This document shows, piece after piece, positions 17,210-26,211 of a stretch of 41,836 nucleotides of DNA. Within the stretch, counting starts at the first letter, position 1. Each line of letters begins with the position of its first letter. Below the pieces are notes generated by a model, which was not told the origin of the DNA, did not search any database, and saw only the letters and a program-made list of their open reading frames with translations. Source of the stretch: Alphaproteobacteria bacterium (GTDB lineage: Bacteria; Pseudomonadota; Alphaproteobacteria; Micavibrionales; Micavibrionaceae); the NCBI GenBank assembly GCA_018608245.1, contig JABAZY010000012.1, positions 37,873-79,708 of the forward strand, given 5' to 3'. A program made the position numbers and the translations under genes.

Positions 17210-18034
17210 TTAACTATGTTCTAATGTATCTAAAGCAGGGTCTTTTTGTATGGCTGGTTTTGGATCGTTATTAACCAAGTCGCCCCAGTTTGCATGATTA
17301 GTAAAATATTCGCTCATTCGAGAAGTTGGAACGTCTAAAATTGTTGCATTATTATGAGCTTCACCAAGTTTTAAATACTCGTACGCCGCATTTTCGTAGT
17401 CCTCGGCTGTCGGATTAACGATGTCTGCAACCATTACTCTTATATGCTCAGGAATTTGCTCTGGATCGATGTCCATGCCTTCTTCGTGATCTAGGGTCAA
17501 ATACTCAAGCATGTCATTTGTTAGATCGCCATCAACCGTTCTAAAGCCATAACAAACGCCTTCGTTATCACCAATTTGTGTTAGTTGTTCGTGTGATACG
17601 TAATTTCCTTCGTCATCAACAAGTAACCCTTCTTCATTTGTAAATACAGTATCACCGAACACATCACTGTTAGCGTTAGAATAGTCTCTACGGCTAATGT
17701 TATATAGTTGATTTGAGCTTTCACCGATTGCGAGGTCGGCTCTTCCAGCTTTTGCTGATCTTAATTTATCGTTTTTCTCGTCTTCATCAATACCATCTGT
17801 TCTTATAGTTCCAACAAGAGTGCTATTCACGGCATTTAACTCTATGGCATTTGCTTCTTCAGCATTGGTTCGCTCATTCGCAACTGTGCCGAAATTTCCA
17901 GACAAAACGCCTGTTTCAGCACGCGCCAAACCTTCGGGCGCTACGTCCCATGTCTCATTCGTTGTATTTGGCGGTTTTTCTATCATTTCTAAATTATATG
18001 ATAAATGTGTTAATAAAAGCAAAAAACTGGGCAT
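17210..18034 (-). CDS. hypothetical acidic protein, between mdh and sucC
   Basis: I do not recognise this protein. The start is uncertain: the ATG at 18034 has an AGGA 6 bases upstream and gives MPSFLLLLTHLSY...; an ATG at 17986 gives MIEKPPNTTNETW. The body is strongly acidic (many Asp/Glu, for example DGIDEDEKNDKL and LDHEEGMDIDPEQIPEH) with Asn-rich stretches and no membrane segment after the N-terminus. It lies 52 bases upstream of the previous orphan on the same strand and may be co-transcribed with it. Confidence 0.55.
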   Translation of the reverse strand: MPSFLLLLTHLSYNLEMIEKPPNTTNETWDVAPEGLARAETGVLSGNFGTVANERTNAEEANAIELNAVNSTLVGTIRTDGIDEDEKNDKLRSAKAGRADLAIGESSNQLYNISRRDYSNANSDVFGDTVFTNEEGLLVDDEGNYVSHEQLTQIGDNEGVCYGFRTVDGDLTNDMLEYLTLDHEEGMDIDPEQIPEHIRVMVADIVNPTAEDYENAAYEYLKLGEAHNNATILDVPTSRMSEYFTNHANWGDLVNNDPKPAIQKDPALDTLEHS

Positions 18035-18095
18035 TTTACGTCCTGTAGCGCCCTTATTTATCAAGGGAAAACGATGTATTCACGCTTGTGATGGC

Positions 18096-18124
18096 TTGGA
18101 AGGTCGGAGCGGGTGTGCTAGATA
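18096..18124 (+). promoter_or_regulatory. candidate sigma-70-type promoter of sucCD
   Basis: TTGGAA at 18096-18101 and TAGATA at 18119-18124 have the ideal 17-base spacing and lie about 65 bases before the sucC start. Because the orphan pair separates sucC from mdh, an independent promoter here is expected. Confidence 0.4.
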
Positions 18125-18189
18125 ATAGGGGTAAAAGGAATCGTTCAAAACGATTTAATGTTAACTATTTGAAAAGATTGAGATTTTTT

Positions 18190-19392
18190 ATGAATATCCA
18201 TGAATATCAAGCCAAAGAATTACTAGAAAAATACGGTGTTGCGATCCCTAAGGGTATCTCTGCGATGAGCATTGATGAAGCTGTGAACGCTGCAAAGGCA
18301 ATGAATTCAAGCCTTTACGTCGTAAAAGCTCAAATCCACGCTGGTGGACGCGGTGCAGGTCATTTTACCGATAATCCAGAAGGAAAAGGCGGCGTTCGTC
18401 TGTGCAAGACTGTTGATGAGGTTAAAGATGCTGCGGAAGCCATGATGGGCAAAGTGCTAGTAACAAAGCAAACAGGTCCTGAAGGTAAAGAAGTTCAGCG
18501 TTTATACGTTACTGACGGGGTTGATATTGATAAAGAATATTACTGCTCAGTCGTTCTTGATCGCGTGACATCCCAAGTGACATTTATGGTGTCTACAGAA
18601 GGTGGTATGGATATCGAGGAAGTCGCAGAAAATAGCCCAGAAAAAATTATGCATGTAAGTATTGATCCTGCAACAGGAATCATGCCGTTCCATGCGCGTA
18701 AGATGGCATTTGCTTTAGGGCTTGAAGGGGCAGCGGTTAAAAGCGCGGTTAAATTCTTCATGGCGCTATATAGAGCGTTCATCGAAACGGATGCGTCTAT
18801 CATGGAGATTAATCCAATGATTGTGACAAATGATGAAGTCATGGCGCTGGATGCTAAAATGAATTTTGATCCGAATGCGCTTTATCGTCAGAAAGAAGTT
18901 TTCGCGATGCGCGATGAAACGGAAGAAGATGAGAACGAAAAAATTGCGGCAGATAATGAATTATCTTATGTGCGTTTAGACGGTGACATTGGCTGTATGG
19001 TCAATGGTGCTGGTCTTGCAATGTCGACAATGGATATCATTAAATTATTTGGTGGTGATCCTGCAAACTTCTTGGATGTTGGGGGTGGTGCAGACAAAGC
19101 GCGTGTGACCACAGCGTTTAAAATTATCTTGTCCGACCCTGCTGTTAAAGGTGTTCTTGTAAATATTTTTGGTGGCATCATGAAATGTGATGTGATTGCC
19201 GAAGGTGTTATTGCCGCTGCGAAAGAAGTTGAACTGAATGTTCCGCTTGTTGTGCGTTTGGAAGGAACAAATGTTAAAAAAGGTAAAGAACTAATGGCCA
19301 ATTCAGGTTTGCCAATCATCTCAGCCGATAATTTAGAAGATGCGGCACAAAAAGTTGTCGAAGCAACCAAACAAGCAAGAGAGGCAGCGTAA
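18190..19392 (+). CDS. sucC: succinate-CoA ligase, ADP-forming, beta subunit
   Basis: Beta subunit of succinyl-CoA synthetase, the substrate-level phosphorylation step of the TCA cycle. The ATG at 18190 gives the canonical start [17 protein letters not shown]; the frame extends upstream but without family sequence. An ATP-grasp domain covers roughly residues 1-240 ([12 protein letters not shown] and EINPM as nucleotide and metal sites). The C-terminal CoA-ligase domain includes LDVGGGA and [15 protein letters not shown]. The 400-residue length is typical. The stop overlaps sucD by one base. Confidence 0.95.
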   Translation: MNIHEYQAKELLEKYGVAIPKGISAMSIDEAVNAAKAMNSSLYVVKAQIHAGGRGAGHFTDNPEGKGGVRLCKTVDEVKDAAEAMMGKVLVTKQTGPEGKEVQRLYVTDGVDIDKEYYCSVVLDRVTSQVTFMVSTEGGMDIEEVAENSPEKIMHVSIDPATGIMPFHARKMAFALGLEGAAVKSAVKFFMALYRAFIETDASIMEINPMIVTNDEVMALDAKMNFDPNALYRQKEVFAMRDETEEDENEKIAADNELSYVRLDGDIGCMVNGAGLAMSTMDIIKLFGGDPANFLDVGGGADKARVTTAFKIILSDPAVKGVLVNIFGGIMKCDVIAEGVIAAAKEVELNVPLVVRLEGTNVKKGKELMANSGLPIISADNLEDAAQKVVEATKQAREAA

Positions 19393-20267
19393 TGTCAGTT
19401 TTAGTTGGAAAAAATACGAAATTAATTTGTCAGGGTTTTACTGGAAGCCAAGGAACATTTCATAGTGAGCAAGCAATTGCTTATGGTACAAACATGGTCG
19501 GTGGTGTAACACCAGGCAAGGGCGGTACAGACCATTTAGGTAAACCCGTATTTGATACAGTTGCCGAAGCCAAAGATCGCACAGGCGCAAATGCTACTGT
19601 AATTTATGTGCCACCACCGTTTGCTGCTGATGCGATTTTAGAAGCAATTGATGCAGAAATTGAATTGGCGGTTTGTATCACAGAGGGTATTCCTGTTCTT
19701 GATATGGTGAAAGTTAAGCGCGCACTTCAGGGTTCAAAAACAAGATTGATTGGTCCTAACTGTCCAGGCATTATTACGCCAGATGAATGTAAGATTGGTA
19801 TCATGCCAGGCCACATTCATAAACGCGGTAAAATCGGTATTGTGTCACGCTCTGGTACATTGACGTATGAAGCTGTTGCTCAAACAGGTGCTGTTGGCCT
19901 TGGTCAAACAACTTGTATAGGTATCGGCGGTGACCCAGTAAATGGTACAAACTTTATTGATTGTATCGAGCTATTCATGGATGACCCTGAAACGGAAGGT
20001 ATTTTGATGATTGGTGAGATTGGTGGAACGGCCGAAATTGAAGCGGCTGAGTTTTATAAAGATTTAAAAACTAAGAAACCAATTGCAGGATTCATTGCAG
20101 GCGCAACAGCTCCTCCAGGTAAACGTATGGGCCATGCTGGTGCGATTATCTCTGGCGGAGATGACACAGCGGCGGCTAAAATGGCGGCGATGGAAGCGGC
20201 AGGTTTTGTTGTTTCTGATAGTCCTGCGGGCCTTGGTCGTGCGATGAAAGAAGCAATGGCGGCTTAA
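19392..20267 (+). CDS. sucD: succinate-CoA ligase, ADP-forming, alpha subunit
   Basis: The alpha subunit, 291 residues, carries the CoA-binding Rossmann domain ([17 protein letters not shown] near the N-terminus) and the phospho-histidine in the C-terminal [22 protein letters not shown] and SRSGTLTYE are further family segments. It overlaps sucC by one base and is followed by a strong terminator. sucA/sucB, which often follow in alphaproteobacteria, are not next to it. Confidence 0.95.
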   Translation: MSVLVGKNTKLICQGFTGSQGTFHSEQAIAYGTNMVGGVTPGKGGTDHLGKPVFDTVAEAKDRTGANATVIYVPPPFAADAILEAIDAEIELAVCITEGIPVLDMVKVKRALQGSKTRLIGPNCPGIITPDECKIGIMPGHIHKRGKIGIVSRSGTLTYEAVAQTGAVGLGQTTCIGIGGDPVNGTNFIDCIELFMDDPETEGILMIGEIGGTAEIEAAEFYKDLKTKKPIAGFIAGATAPPGKRMGHAGAIISGGDDTAAAKMAAMEAAGFVVSDSPAGLGRAMKEAMAA

Positions 20268-20305
20268 TCGCGCTTAAATATTTACGTATTTATAGTTATT
20301 ATTTC

Positions 20306-20337
20306 GAATCGGGGCTTGTAGCCCCGATTCTTTTTTA
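20306..20337 (+). terminator. strong intrinsic terminator after sucD
   Basis: A perfect 10-bp stem (GAATCGGGGC / GCCCCGATTC) with a 5-base TTGTA loop is followed by TTTTTT. It separates sucCD from the mre operon. Confidence 0.9.
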
Positions 20338-20384
20338 GTAACTTGTATAAGAGATAACGATTACAAAGATTTAGAGAGAGTCAT

Positions 20385-21245
20385 TTGAAATCAACAATTA
20401 GAGAGCAGTCACTTGTTGGCTTTGCCCCGGGATTTTTATTCGGTGGGCGAGCGGGGACTTTTTTCTTCTTAATTTTAGCTTGTTTATTTTTGTTAGCGTC
20501 TGTTATTCGTCCATCACTTGTCGGTGGATTACGTATTGGGGTGACTGATATAGTGTCACCAACGATTGCGGCTATAAGTCGTCCATTTCAAAATATTGCT
20601 GAAGGATTTAGTAATGTGTCGGGCATGGCGGCTTTACGTGCAGAGAATACACAGTTAAAAGCAGAAAATTTAAGATTAAGAGAATGGTATCAAACAGCGT
20701 TGATGCTTCAAGCTGAAAATCAGTCACTGCAAAATCTCCTTAACCTAAAAATTGAAACACCAAATAAATATATTACTGCGCGCGTTATTTCAGATTTTGG
20801 TAATGCCTATGTGAAAACTGTTTTGGTGGGTGCGGGTAAAAATGAAGGCATCAAAAAAGATCATGCCGTATTGGCAAGTGAAGGCATGGTTGGTCGTGTT
20901 ATTGGTGTCGGTAATAATTCAGCCCGTGTTTTATTATTAACGGATTTAAACTCACGTGTTCCCGTGCTTGTTGAGGGCAGCAGTCAAAAAGCAATTATGG
21001 CGGGTACAAATGATAAAATGCCTGTGCTGAAACATATGCCAGCCGATAGTGGTATTGTGAAAGATGCACGTATCGTAACGTCTGGGCATGGTGGTAAATT
21101 CCCTGCAGGTCTTCCAATAGGCCGCGTTAAGCAAATGGATAATGGCCAAATGGGCGTAGAATTATATGCAAGTATGAACAAGGTTACGCATGTGCGTATT
21201 GTTGATACGGACATAGATCCTAATTTGGTTCGTGGCGATTTCTAA
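20385..21245 (+). CDS. mreC: rod shape-determining protein MreC
   Basis: A 286-residue bitopic scaffold of the elongasome. It has a cytoplasmic N-terminus, one membrane span (about 28-46, FFFLILACLFLLASVI), a periplasmic coiled coil (about 82-120, LRAENTQLKAENLRLRE) and the beta-domain region with VISDFGNAYVKTVLVGAG and GMVGRVIGVG. The start is a TTG at 20385 after GAGAGAG; no in-frame ATG nearby fits better. First of the mreC-mreD-mrdA-rodA gene set; mreB is not in the window upstream. Confidence 0.93.
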   Translation: MKSTIREQSLVGFAPGFLFGGRAGTFFFLILACLFLLASVIRPSLVGGLRIGVTDIVSPTIAAISRPFQNIAEGFSNVSGMAALRAENTQLKAENLRLREWYQTALMLQAENQSLQNLLNLKIETPNKYITARVISDFGNAYVKTVLVGAGKNEGIKKDHAVLASEGMVGRVIGVGNNSARVLLLTDLNSRVPVLVEGSSQKAIMAGTNDKMPVLKHMPADSGIVKDARIVTSGHGGKFPAGLPIGRVKQMDNGQMGVELYASMNKVTHVRIVDTDIDPNLVRGDF

Positions 21246-21782
21246 GTGATTTCCAGTGATTTTTTTTCGATAGAACAACTAAGCTGGTTAGGGCGAATTT
21301 TACTTGTTCAGTGCATAACGCTTTTTTTAATTTTTTTGAATGTGATTAGTTTTTCAATTCCCTATGCTGGTGAAGTGAGACCGTTTTTTATTTTAATGGC
21401 GGTCTATTATTGGGCGATATATAGGCCAACACTGATTCCACCAGTGCTGGCATTTGTAATAGGAATTTTGTTGGATTTAATTGCGGGTTTTCCTGTCGGG
21501 CTTCATGCTATTTTATTTCTAATTGTTCAATGGGCCGTTAGTGATAATCGTGTGTTTTTGATGGGGCAGCCTTACAGTATGGTATGGCTAGGCTTTGGGG
21601 TCACCTGTTTGGGGTATACCTTTATGGAAGCGTTATTTTTCCTGGTGTATATTGGAGGACTTCCTGCCTTTTCAGTAATGTTTAGCAGCATTATTTTAAG
21701 TGTTCTGTTATTTCCTCTAATTACTTTGTTATTCATTCTCGCTCACAGAATTTTGCCGTCAGCGCCTAAAACACTTCATTAA
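21246..21782 (+). CDS. mreD: rod shape-determining protein MreD
   Basis: A 178-residue inner-membrane protein with about five membrane spans, typical of MreD. Recognisable parts are VRPFFILMAVYYWAIYRP and FVIGILLDLIAGFPVGLHAI. It starts with GTG at 21246, immediately after the mreC stop codon. It acts with MreC and the PBP2/RodA synthase in lateral wall growth. Confidence 0.9.
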   Translation: MISSDFFSIEQLSWLGRILLVQCITLFLIFLNVISFSIPYAGEVRPFFILMAVYYWAIYRPTLIPPVLAFVIGILLDLIAGFPVGLHAILFLIVQWAVSDNRVFLMGQPYSMVWLGFGVTCLGYTFMEALFFLVYIGGLPAFSVMFSSIILSVLLFPLITLLFILAHRILPSAPKTLH

Positions 21783-21809
21783 ACCTTACAGTTGCGGTAA
21801 AGATAGACC

Positions 21810-23657
21810 ATGTTAGATAATGATAAAGATCGTTCAAAGAGCTTTTCACGGCGTGCTTTTGTAGTAGGCGCGGCGCAAGGTGCCCTATTGACGGTACTTG
21901 GCGGTCGTTTAGCATGGCTTCAAATTGTACAGGGGCGCAAATATGAAACGCTTTCTGATAAGAATCGTATCAACACGAAAATGGTTGCTCCATCACGGGG
22001 AGAGATAGTTGATCGCTTTGGTGTTCCGCTGGCGGTTAATAATCAGAATTTCCGTGTCCTCATTATTCCTGAACAGGCTGAGGATTTAGAGCAGTCGCTC
22101 AAGAATTTGGCTCGTTTGGTTGATTTAAGCGATAACCGTGTTCAGAAAATTTTAAAAGAATCTCAAAAGTCATCTTCTTTTGTGCCTTTAGAGGTGACGG
22201 ATAGCCTCGACTGGGATGAAGTCGCCAAGATTGAGGTTAATATGACCGATCTACCGGGTATGAGTATTGATGAAGGTGAGATCAGAAATTACCCTTTCGA
22301 AGAGGCTACGGGACATTTGATTGGTTATGTGGGCGCTGTTAATAAGGCTGAGTTAGAAGACGGTGATAACGTCTTAAGTTTACCAGGCTTTAGAATCGGT
22401 AAGACAGGAATTGAAAAAGCCTTTGATAAGCCATTACGTGGTGCGGCAGGAAATTCACAAATGGAGGTGAATGTTATTGGTCGCGAAGTCAGGGAGTTGG
22501 GCGCAGATAAAAGTAAAGATGGTGAGCGCGTTGCCTTAAGTATTGATGCAGAGCTTCAACGATATGTTCAGCAACGTCTGAGTGAAGAGAAGAGTGCCTC
22601 GGCAGTTATCATGGATTCGCAGACGGGGGCTATTTATGCGATGGCCTCACACCCTAGTTTTGATCCTAATTTATTCATTCGTGGTATCGATACGGAGCGT
22701 TGGCAAGACCTTTTATCTAACCCCGCTTTTCCGTTAAATAACAAGGCGATATCAGGACAATATCCTCCAGGATCTACCTTTAAAATGGTCACGGCCATGG
22801 CTGCGTTAGAGGGAGGCTTTTCGAGTAAGAATACTTCCGTAAAATGTACGGGATATTATGAATACGGTGCGGATCGTTATTACTGTTGGAAGCGTGGAGG
22901 GCATGGAACAGTTAATCTTTTAACGTCGCTCATGAAATCTTGTGATACCTATTATTATAAATTATGTACAGAAGTTGGCATTGATAATATTGCTAAGATG
23001 GCGCGCCGTTTAGGACTGGGGCAGCGCTATAATTTTGATTTGCGTGAAGAGCGCCCAGGGCTTATCCCTGATAAAGAATGGAAGCTTGCACGTGAGAGTA
23101 AGCCATGGCGCCCAGGAGAAACTATTATTGCCAGTATTGGGCAGGGTTATATGCTAACAACACCACTTCAATTGGCGGTCATGACATCACGGTTGGTGAA
23201 TGGTGGGCGCGCGGTTGAGCCTTGGCTTGTTGGTTATTTAGGACATAAGAACCTTCACCCTGAAGGTAATTGGCCGAGTATTGGTCTTAACCAAAATCAT
23301 TTGAAATCTATAAAACGTGGGATGGATCTGGTTGTGGATCATAAGGACGGCACAGCGCATAGTTCGCAAATTGAAGAACCTGACATGAAAATGGGTGGTA
23401 AAACGGGTACCGCGCAAGTGAAGCGCCTATCGCGCGCTGATCGTTTAAAGGGTTTGAAGAATGAAGACGTTCAGTGGAAGTTACGTGATCATGCGCTTTT
23501 CGTTGGTTATGCGCCTATGGATAATCCGCGCTATGTTTGCTCTGTTGTGGTTGAGCATGGCGGTGGTGGTTCTTCTGTGGCGGCACCTATCGCCAAAGAT
23601 ATATTAACGATGGCGCAAAAGCGTAATCCCGCTTCAACCAAAATTAAGGTGAGTTGA
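21810..23657 (+). CDS. mrdA: penicillin-binding protein 2
   Basis: The class B transpeptidase of the elongasome, 615 residues. A short cytoplasmic start with RRAFVVG leads to the membrane anchor (about 18-38), then the pedestal domain (APSRGEIVDRFG at 60-71). The transpeptidase domain has the active site STFK (Ser322-Lys325), an SxD second motif in KSCDTYYY (normally SxN or SxD in PBP2) and GGKTGTAQV as the KTG motif. Length is typical. The stop overlaps the rodA start codon. Confidence 0.95.
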   Translation: MLDNDKDRSKSFSRRAFVVGAAQGALLTVLGGRLAWLQIVQGRKYETLSDKNRINTKMVAPSRGEIVDRFGVPLAVNNQNFRVLIIPEQAEDLEQSLKNLARLVDLSDNRVQKILKESQKSSSFVPLEVTDSLDWDEVAKIEVNMTDLPGMSIDEGEIRNYPFEEATGHLIGYVGAVNKAELEDGDNVLSLPGFRIGKTGIEKAFDKPLRGAAGNSQMEVNVIGREVRELGADKSKDGERVALSIDAELQRYVQQRLSEEKSASAVIMDSQTGAIYAMASHPSFDPNLFIRGIDTERWQDLLSNPAFPLNNKAISGQYPPGSTFKMVTAMAALEGGFSSKNTSVKCTGYYEYGADRYYCWKRGGHGTVNLLTSLMKSCDTYYYKLCTEVGIDNIAKMARRLGLGQRYNFDLREERPGLIPDKEWKLARESKPWRPGETIIASIGQGYMLTTPLQLAVMTSRLVNGGRAVEPWLVGYLGHKNLHPEGNWPSIGLNQNHLKSIKRGMDLVVDHKDGTAHSSQIEEPDMKMGGKTGTAQVKRLSRADRLKGLKNEDVQWKLRDHALFVGYAPMDNPRYVCSVVVEHGGGGSSVAAPIAKDILTMAQKRNPASTKIKVS

Positions 23658-24775
23658 TGAAAATTAATACGGATACAACATGGGCGTATAAAATTCAGCA
23701 TCTTGGCTGGGGGCTAGTTATCCTTATTGGGGTTGTCGCTAGTGTTGGGTTTTTATCTTTATATTCCGCAGCAGGCGGTAACATTGACCCGTGGGCATCT
23801 AAACAAATGGTGCGTTTTGCTGTGGGTGTTGGGGGCATGTTTATTGTTGCTCTGATTGATGTGCGCTGGTGGTACCGACTGGCCTATCCAATGTATTTAG
23901 GGGCGTTGGCATTATTAGTGATTGTTGAAATTATGGGCCATGTTGGTATGGGGGCTCAACGCTGGATTAATCTCGGCTTTATTCAGCTGCAACCATCTGA
24001 GGTCATGAAAATCGCAGTTGTGGTAGCTTTAGCCAAATATTTCCATGCGGCGACACCTGCAGATATGAAGAGCATACGGTTTCTATTACCGGCGGCATTT
24101 TTGATTATGTTACCTGTGGGGTTAGTGTTACTTCAACCTGATCTAGGGACATCATTAATGATTATCATGGCGGGGATTACTATGTTTTTCTTATCTGGTG
24201 CGCCTATATGGATGTTCTTGCTGGGAGGAGGACTGGTATTGGCATCGCTACCGCTGGCGTGGATGTTTATGCATGATTATCAAAAGCAAAGGGTGATGAC
24301 TTTTTTAAACCCTGAATCTGACCCACTAGGCTCTGGCTATCACATCACCCAGTCAAAAATTGCACTTGGCTCTGGCGGAATGGACGGCAAAGGGTTTTTG
24401 CAAGGAACGCAAAGTAGATTGAACTTCTTACCTGAAAAACAGACAGATTTTATCTTTACACTTTGGGCAGAAGAATGGGGTTTTATGGGCGGTGTATTTT
24501 TACTGGCTATTTTGGGTGCTATATTTGTTTATGGGGCAAGCGTGTCATTAAAATGTCGCCATGCCTTTGGGCGTTTGATGGCGATGGGATTAACGGTTAA
24601 CTTTTCACTCTATGTCTTTATTAATATCGGTATGGTGATGGGGTTGCTCCCAGTTGTGGGCGCACCTTTACCGCTTGTATCCTATGGGGGGACATCAATG
24701 CTGGCCGCTTTATTTGGCTTTGGTTTAATTCTGTCTTGTAATGTTTACCGTGATAGCAAATTACCGAGGATGTAG
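23657..24775 (+). CDS. rodA: rod shape-determining peptidoglycan glycosyltransferase RodA
   Basis: A SEDS-family glycan polymerase with about ten membrane spans, partner of PBP2. Signature stretches: GAQRWINLGFIQLQPSEVMK, LLQPDLGTSLMI (the catalytic-site Asp region), FLPEKQTDFIFTLWAEEWGF and PVVGAPLPLVSYGGTSML. The ATG at 23657 overlaps the mrdA stop (TGATG). Length (372 residues) is normal. It closes the mre operon. Confidence 0.95.
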   Translation: MKINTDTTWAYKIQHLGWGLVILIGVVASVGFLSLYSAAGGNIDPWASKQMVRFAVGVGGMFIVALIDVRWWYRLAYPMYLGALALLVIVEIMGHVGMGAQRWINLGFIQLQPSEVMKIAVVVALAKYFHAATPADMKSIRFLLPAAFLIMLPVGLVLLQPDLGTSLMIIMAGITMFFLSGAPIWMFLLGGGLVLASLPLAWMFMHDYQKQRVMTFLNPESDPLGSGYHITQSKIALGSGGMDGKGFLQGTQSRLNFLPEKQTDFIFTLWAEEWGFMGGVFLLAILGAIFVYGASVSLKCRHAFGRLMAMGLTVNFSLYVFINIGMVMGLLPVVGAPLPLVSYGGTSMLAALFGFGLILSCNVYRDSKLPRM

Positions 24776-24780
24776 AATTA

Positions 24781-25167
24781 ATGTTTCAAATTAAATCATC
24801 AAAGTCTGACCTAGTATTAAATTTTTCTAATAGAAGGTCTGAGTATTTTTTTGTACAAATAGAATCAAGTTATTTGAAAATGATGATAGATGTTTGTTCT
24901 TATACTGATGAGTTAGGTATCTTAAATTTATTTAAAGAACTAGCAGAATATAATAAACCGTGGAATGGAGAAAAAAGTTGGGATTCTATAGAGGGAGACT
25001 TCAAATTTTCTGCAACATGCAACATATTAGGTGGAGTAGTATTTAATGTAGAAATAAATAAAGTAGGAGTAGTAGAAGAATATTTGTTTAAAACGGAACT
25101 ACACTACGAATTTGGTCAGTTACAAGCATTAGCCAAATCTGCAAAGCTATTCTTTACAGAAAGCTAA
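24781..25167 (+). CDS. DUF6228-like protein
   Basis: A 128-residue protein with the pattern I associate with DUF6228: a WNGEKSWDSIEGDFKFSA segment in the middle, an extended strand region, and the C-terminal FGQLQALAKSAKLFF. No signal peptide or membrane segment is present. Its codons and base composition are noticeably more AT-rich than rodA just upstream (6 bases away), hinting at recent acquisition. DUF6228 has no known function; members I recall are scattered among actinobacteria and other taxa. The family call is from memory of the pattern. Confidence 0.55.
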   Translation: MFQIKSSKSDLVLNFSNRRSEYFFVQIESSYLKMMIDVCSYTDELGILNLFKELAEYNKPWNGEKSWDSIEGDFKFSATCNILGGVVFNVEINKVGVVEEYLFKTELHYEFGQLQALAKSAKLFFTES

Positions 25168-25176
25168 ATATTAATA

Positions 25177-25512
25177 TTAAGCAGCTTGGTTAGTCACACC
25201 TTTATCATCCATTAACTGTTGTAACTCACCATTTTCATACATTTCAGTGATGATGTCGCAACCGCCAATAAACTCGCCCTTGACGTAGAGTTGAGGGATA
25301 GTTGGCCAGTCTGAAAAATCTTTGATGGCTTGGCGAATGATATTATCTTCTAAGATATTCACATCCTTAAAGCTAATACCCATTTGAGATAGAATTTGTA
25401 CAACAGCGGCAGAAAAGCCACATTGTGGAAAAACAGCTGTACCCTTAAGATAAAGCACAACATCGTTTTCGTTAATTTCTTTTTTGATTTGATCAAATAT
25501 TACATTTTCCAT
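25177..25512 (-). CDS. grxD: monothiol glutaredoxin, Grx4 type
   Basis: A 111-residue CGFS-type glutaredoxin that binds a bridging [2Fe-2S] cluster with glutathione and works with BolA proteins in iron sensing or cluster delivery. The CGFS active site is at residues 31-34 within KGTAVFPQCGFS (the usual proline-rich TPxxPxCGFS is slightly changed to TAVFPQ). WPTIPQLYVKGEFIGGCDI provides the GSH-binding loop. The adjacent BolA gene upstream supports the Grx4-BolA pairing. Confidence 0.93.
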   Translation of the reverse strand: MENVIFDQIKKEINENDVVLYLKGTAVFPQCGFSAAVVQILSQMGISFKDVNILEDNIIRQAIKDFSDWPTIPQLYVKGEFIGGCDIITEMYENGELQQLMDDKGVTNQAA

Positions 25513-25536
25513 CTCAGTATACTCCTTATGAATTAT

Positions 25537-25776
25537 TTAATTATCTTGTGGCGTAGATGTTTGTATCGCAAGCGCATGAAGTTCGTTACCCATACGCCCT
25601 TGTAATGCTTTGTACACCATCTGGTGTTGTTGTAGGCGTGATTTACCAACAAAGGCAGATGAGACAACATGGGCGGCGTAATGGTCACCATCACCACGGA
25701 GATCTGTAATTGTCACAGATGCATCATCAATGCCTGTTTCAATTAATTCCTGTATGAGTGATGCGTCCATGCCCAT
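25537..25776 (-). CDS. BolA-family protein (IbaG/BolA2-like)
   Basis: A 79-residue BolA-fold protein with the class signature DGDHYAAHVVSSAFVGKSRLQ around residues 28-48 and QHQMVYKAL following. The short length and lack of an N-terminal extension fit the IbaG/BolA2 group that forms [2Fe-2S] heterodimers with CGFS glutaredoxins. It is directly upstream of grxD and only six bases after the DUF1476 gene, so these three form an operon. ATG 25776 is used; a second in-frame ATG occurs two codons later. Confidence 0.9.
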   Translation of the reverse strand: MGMDASLIQELIETGIDDASVTITDLRGDGDHYAAHVVSSAFVGKSRLQQHQMVYKALQGRMGNELHALAIQTSTPQDN

Positions 25777-25782
25777 TCTAAT

Positions 25783-26106
25783 TTAGCCTTGCTCTTTTAG
25801 CTCTTTTTGAGCTGCTTCGTAAAACTCGTCCATTTTGCCGTTAATCTCAGCATCTGTGATAGATCCACCATGTTCAGCAATAATAGGCGTTATGGCACGT
25901 CTAACATCATTGAAACCTGGCTCTTCTAAGTTTGCCTCTATCATCAGTACAGCAAGAGCTTTAGCTTCATCTTCTGACATATCAAGCTTTTCTGCTACCC
26001 AAAGCCCAAAATTCTTACAGGCACGTGCCTCTGCTTTAAAAAGCATGCTCTCATCTAGGGCAAATTTGTTCTCAAAAGCACTTTTGCGGTCGTCGAAACT
26101 GGTCAT
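25783..26106 (-). CDS. DUF1476 protein (ATP synthase zeta-type inhibitor)
   Basis: A 107-residue DUF1476 protein. In Paracoccus the family member is the zeta subunit that inhibits reverse rotation of F1FO-ATPase. The N-terminus MTSFDDRKSAFENKFALDES is the inhibitory region and is diagnostic; KAEARACKNFGLWVAEKL follows. The inner ATG at 26106 is preferred because it matches the family start, although one at 26112 exists. In alphaproteobacteria this gene is commonly divergent from purC, as here. Confidence 0.9.
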   Translation of the reverse strand: MTSFDDRKSAFENKFALDESMLFKAEARACKNFGLWVAEKLDMSEDEAKALAVLMIEANLEEPGFNDVRRAITPIIAEHGGSITDAEINGKMDEFYEAAQKELKEQG

Positions 26107-26153
26107 AAACATAATCCTTTGTTAGCTGAATCTAATTTTTTATAATGTAGCAT

Positions 26154-26182
26154 TTGAAGTTTTAAGAATCCATTGTTATATG
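26154..26182 (+). promoter_or_regulatory. candidate promoter of purC
   Basis: TTGAAG at 26154-26159 and TATATG at 26177-26182 are 17 bases apart, about 30 bases before the purC start. No purine-repressor-like site was recognised. Confidence 0.4.
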
Positions 26183-26211
26183 ATGTATACGTAAATTTAA
26201 AGGATATAAAC

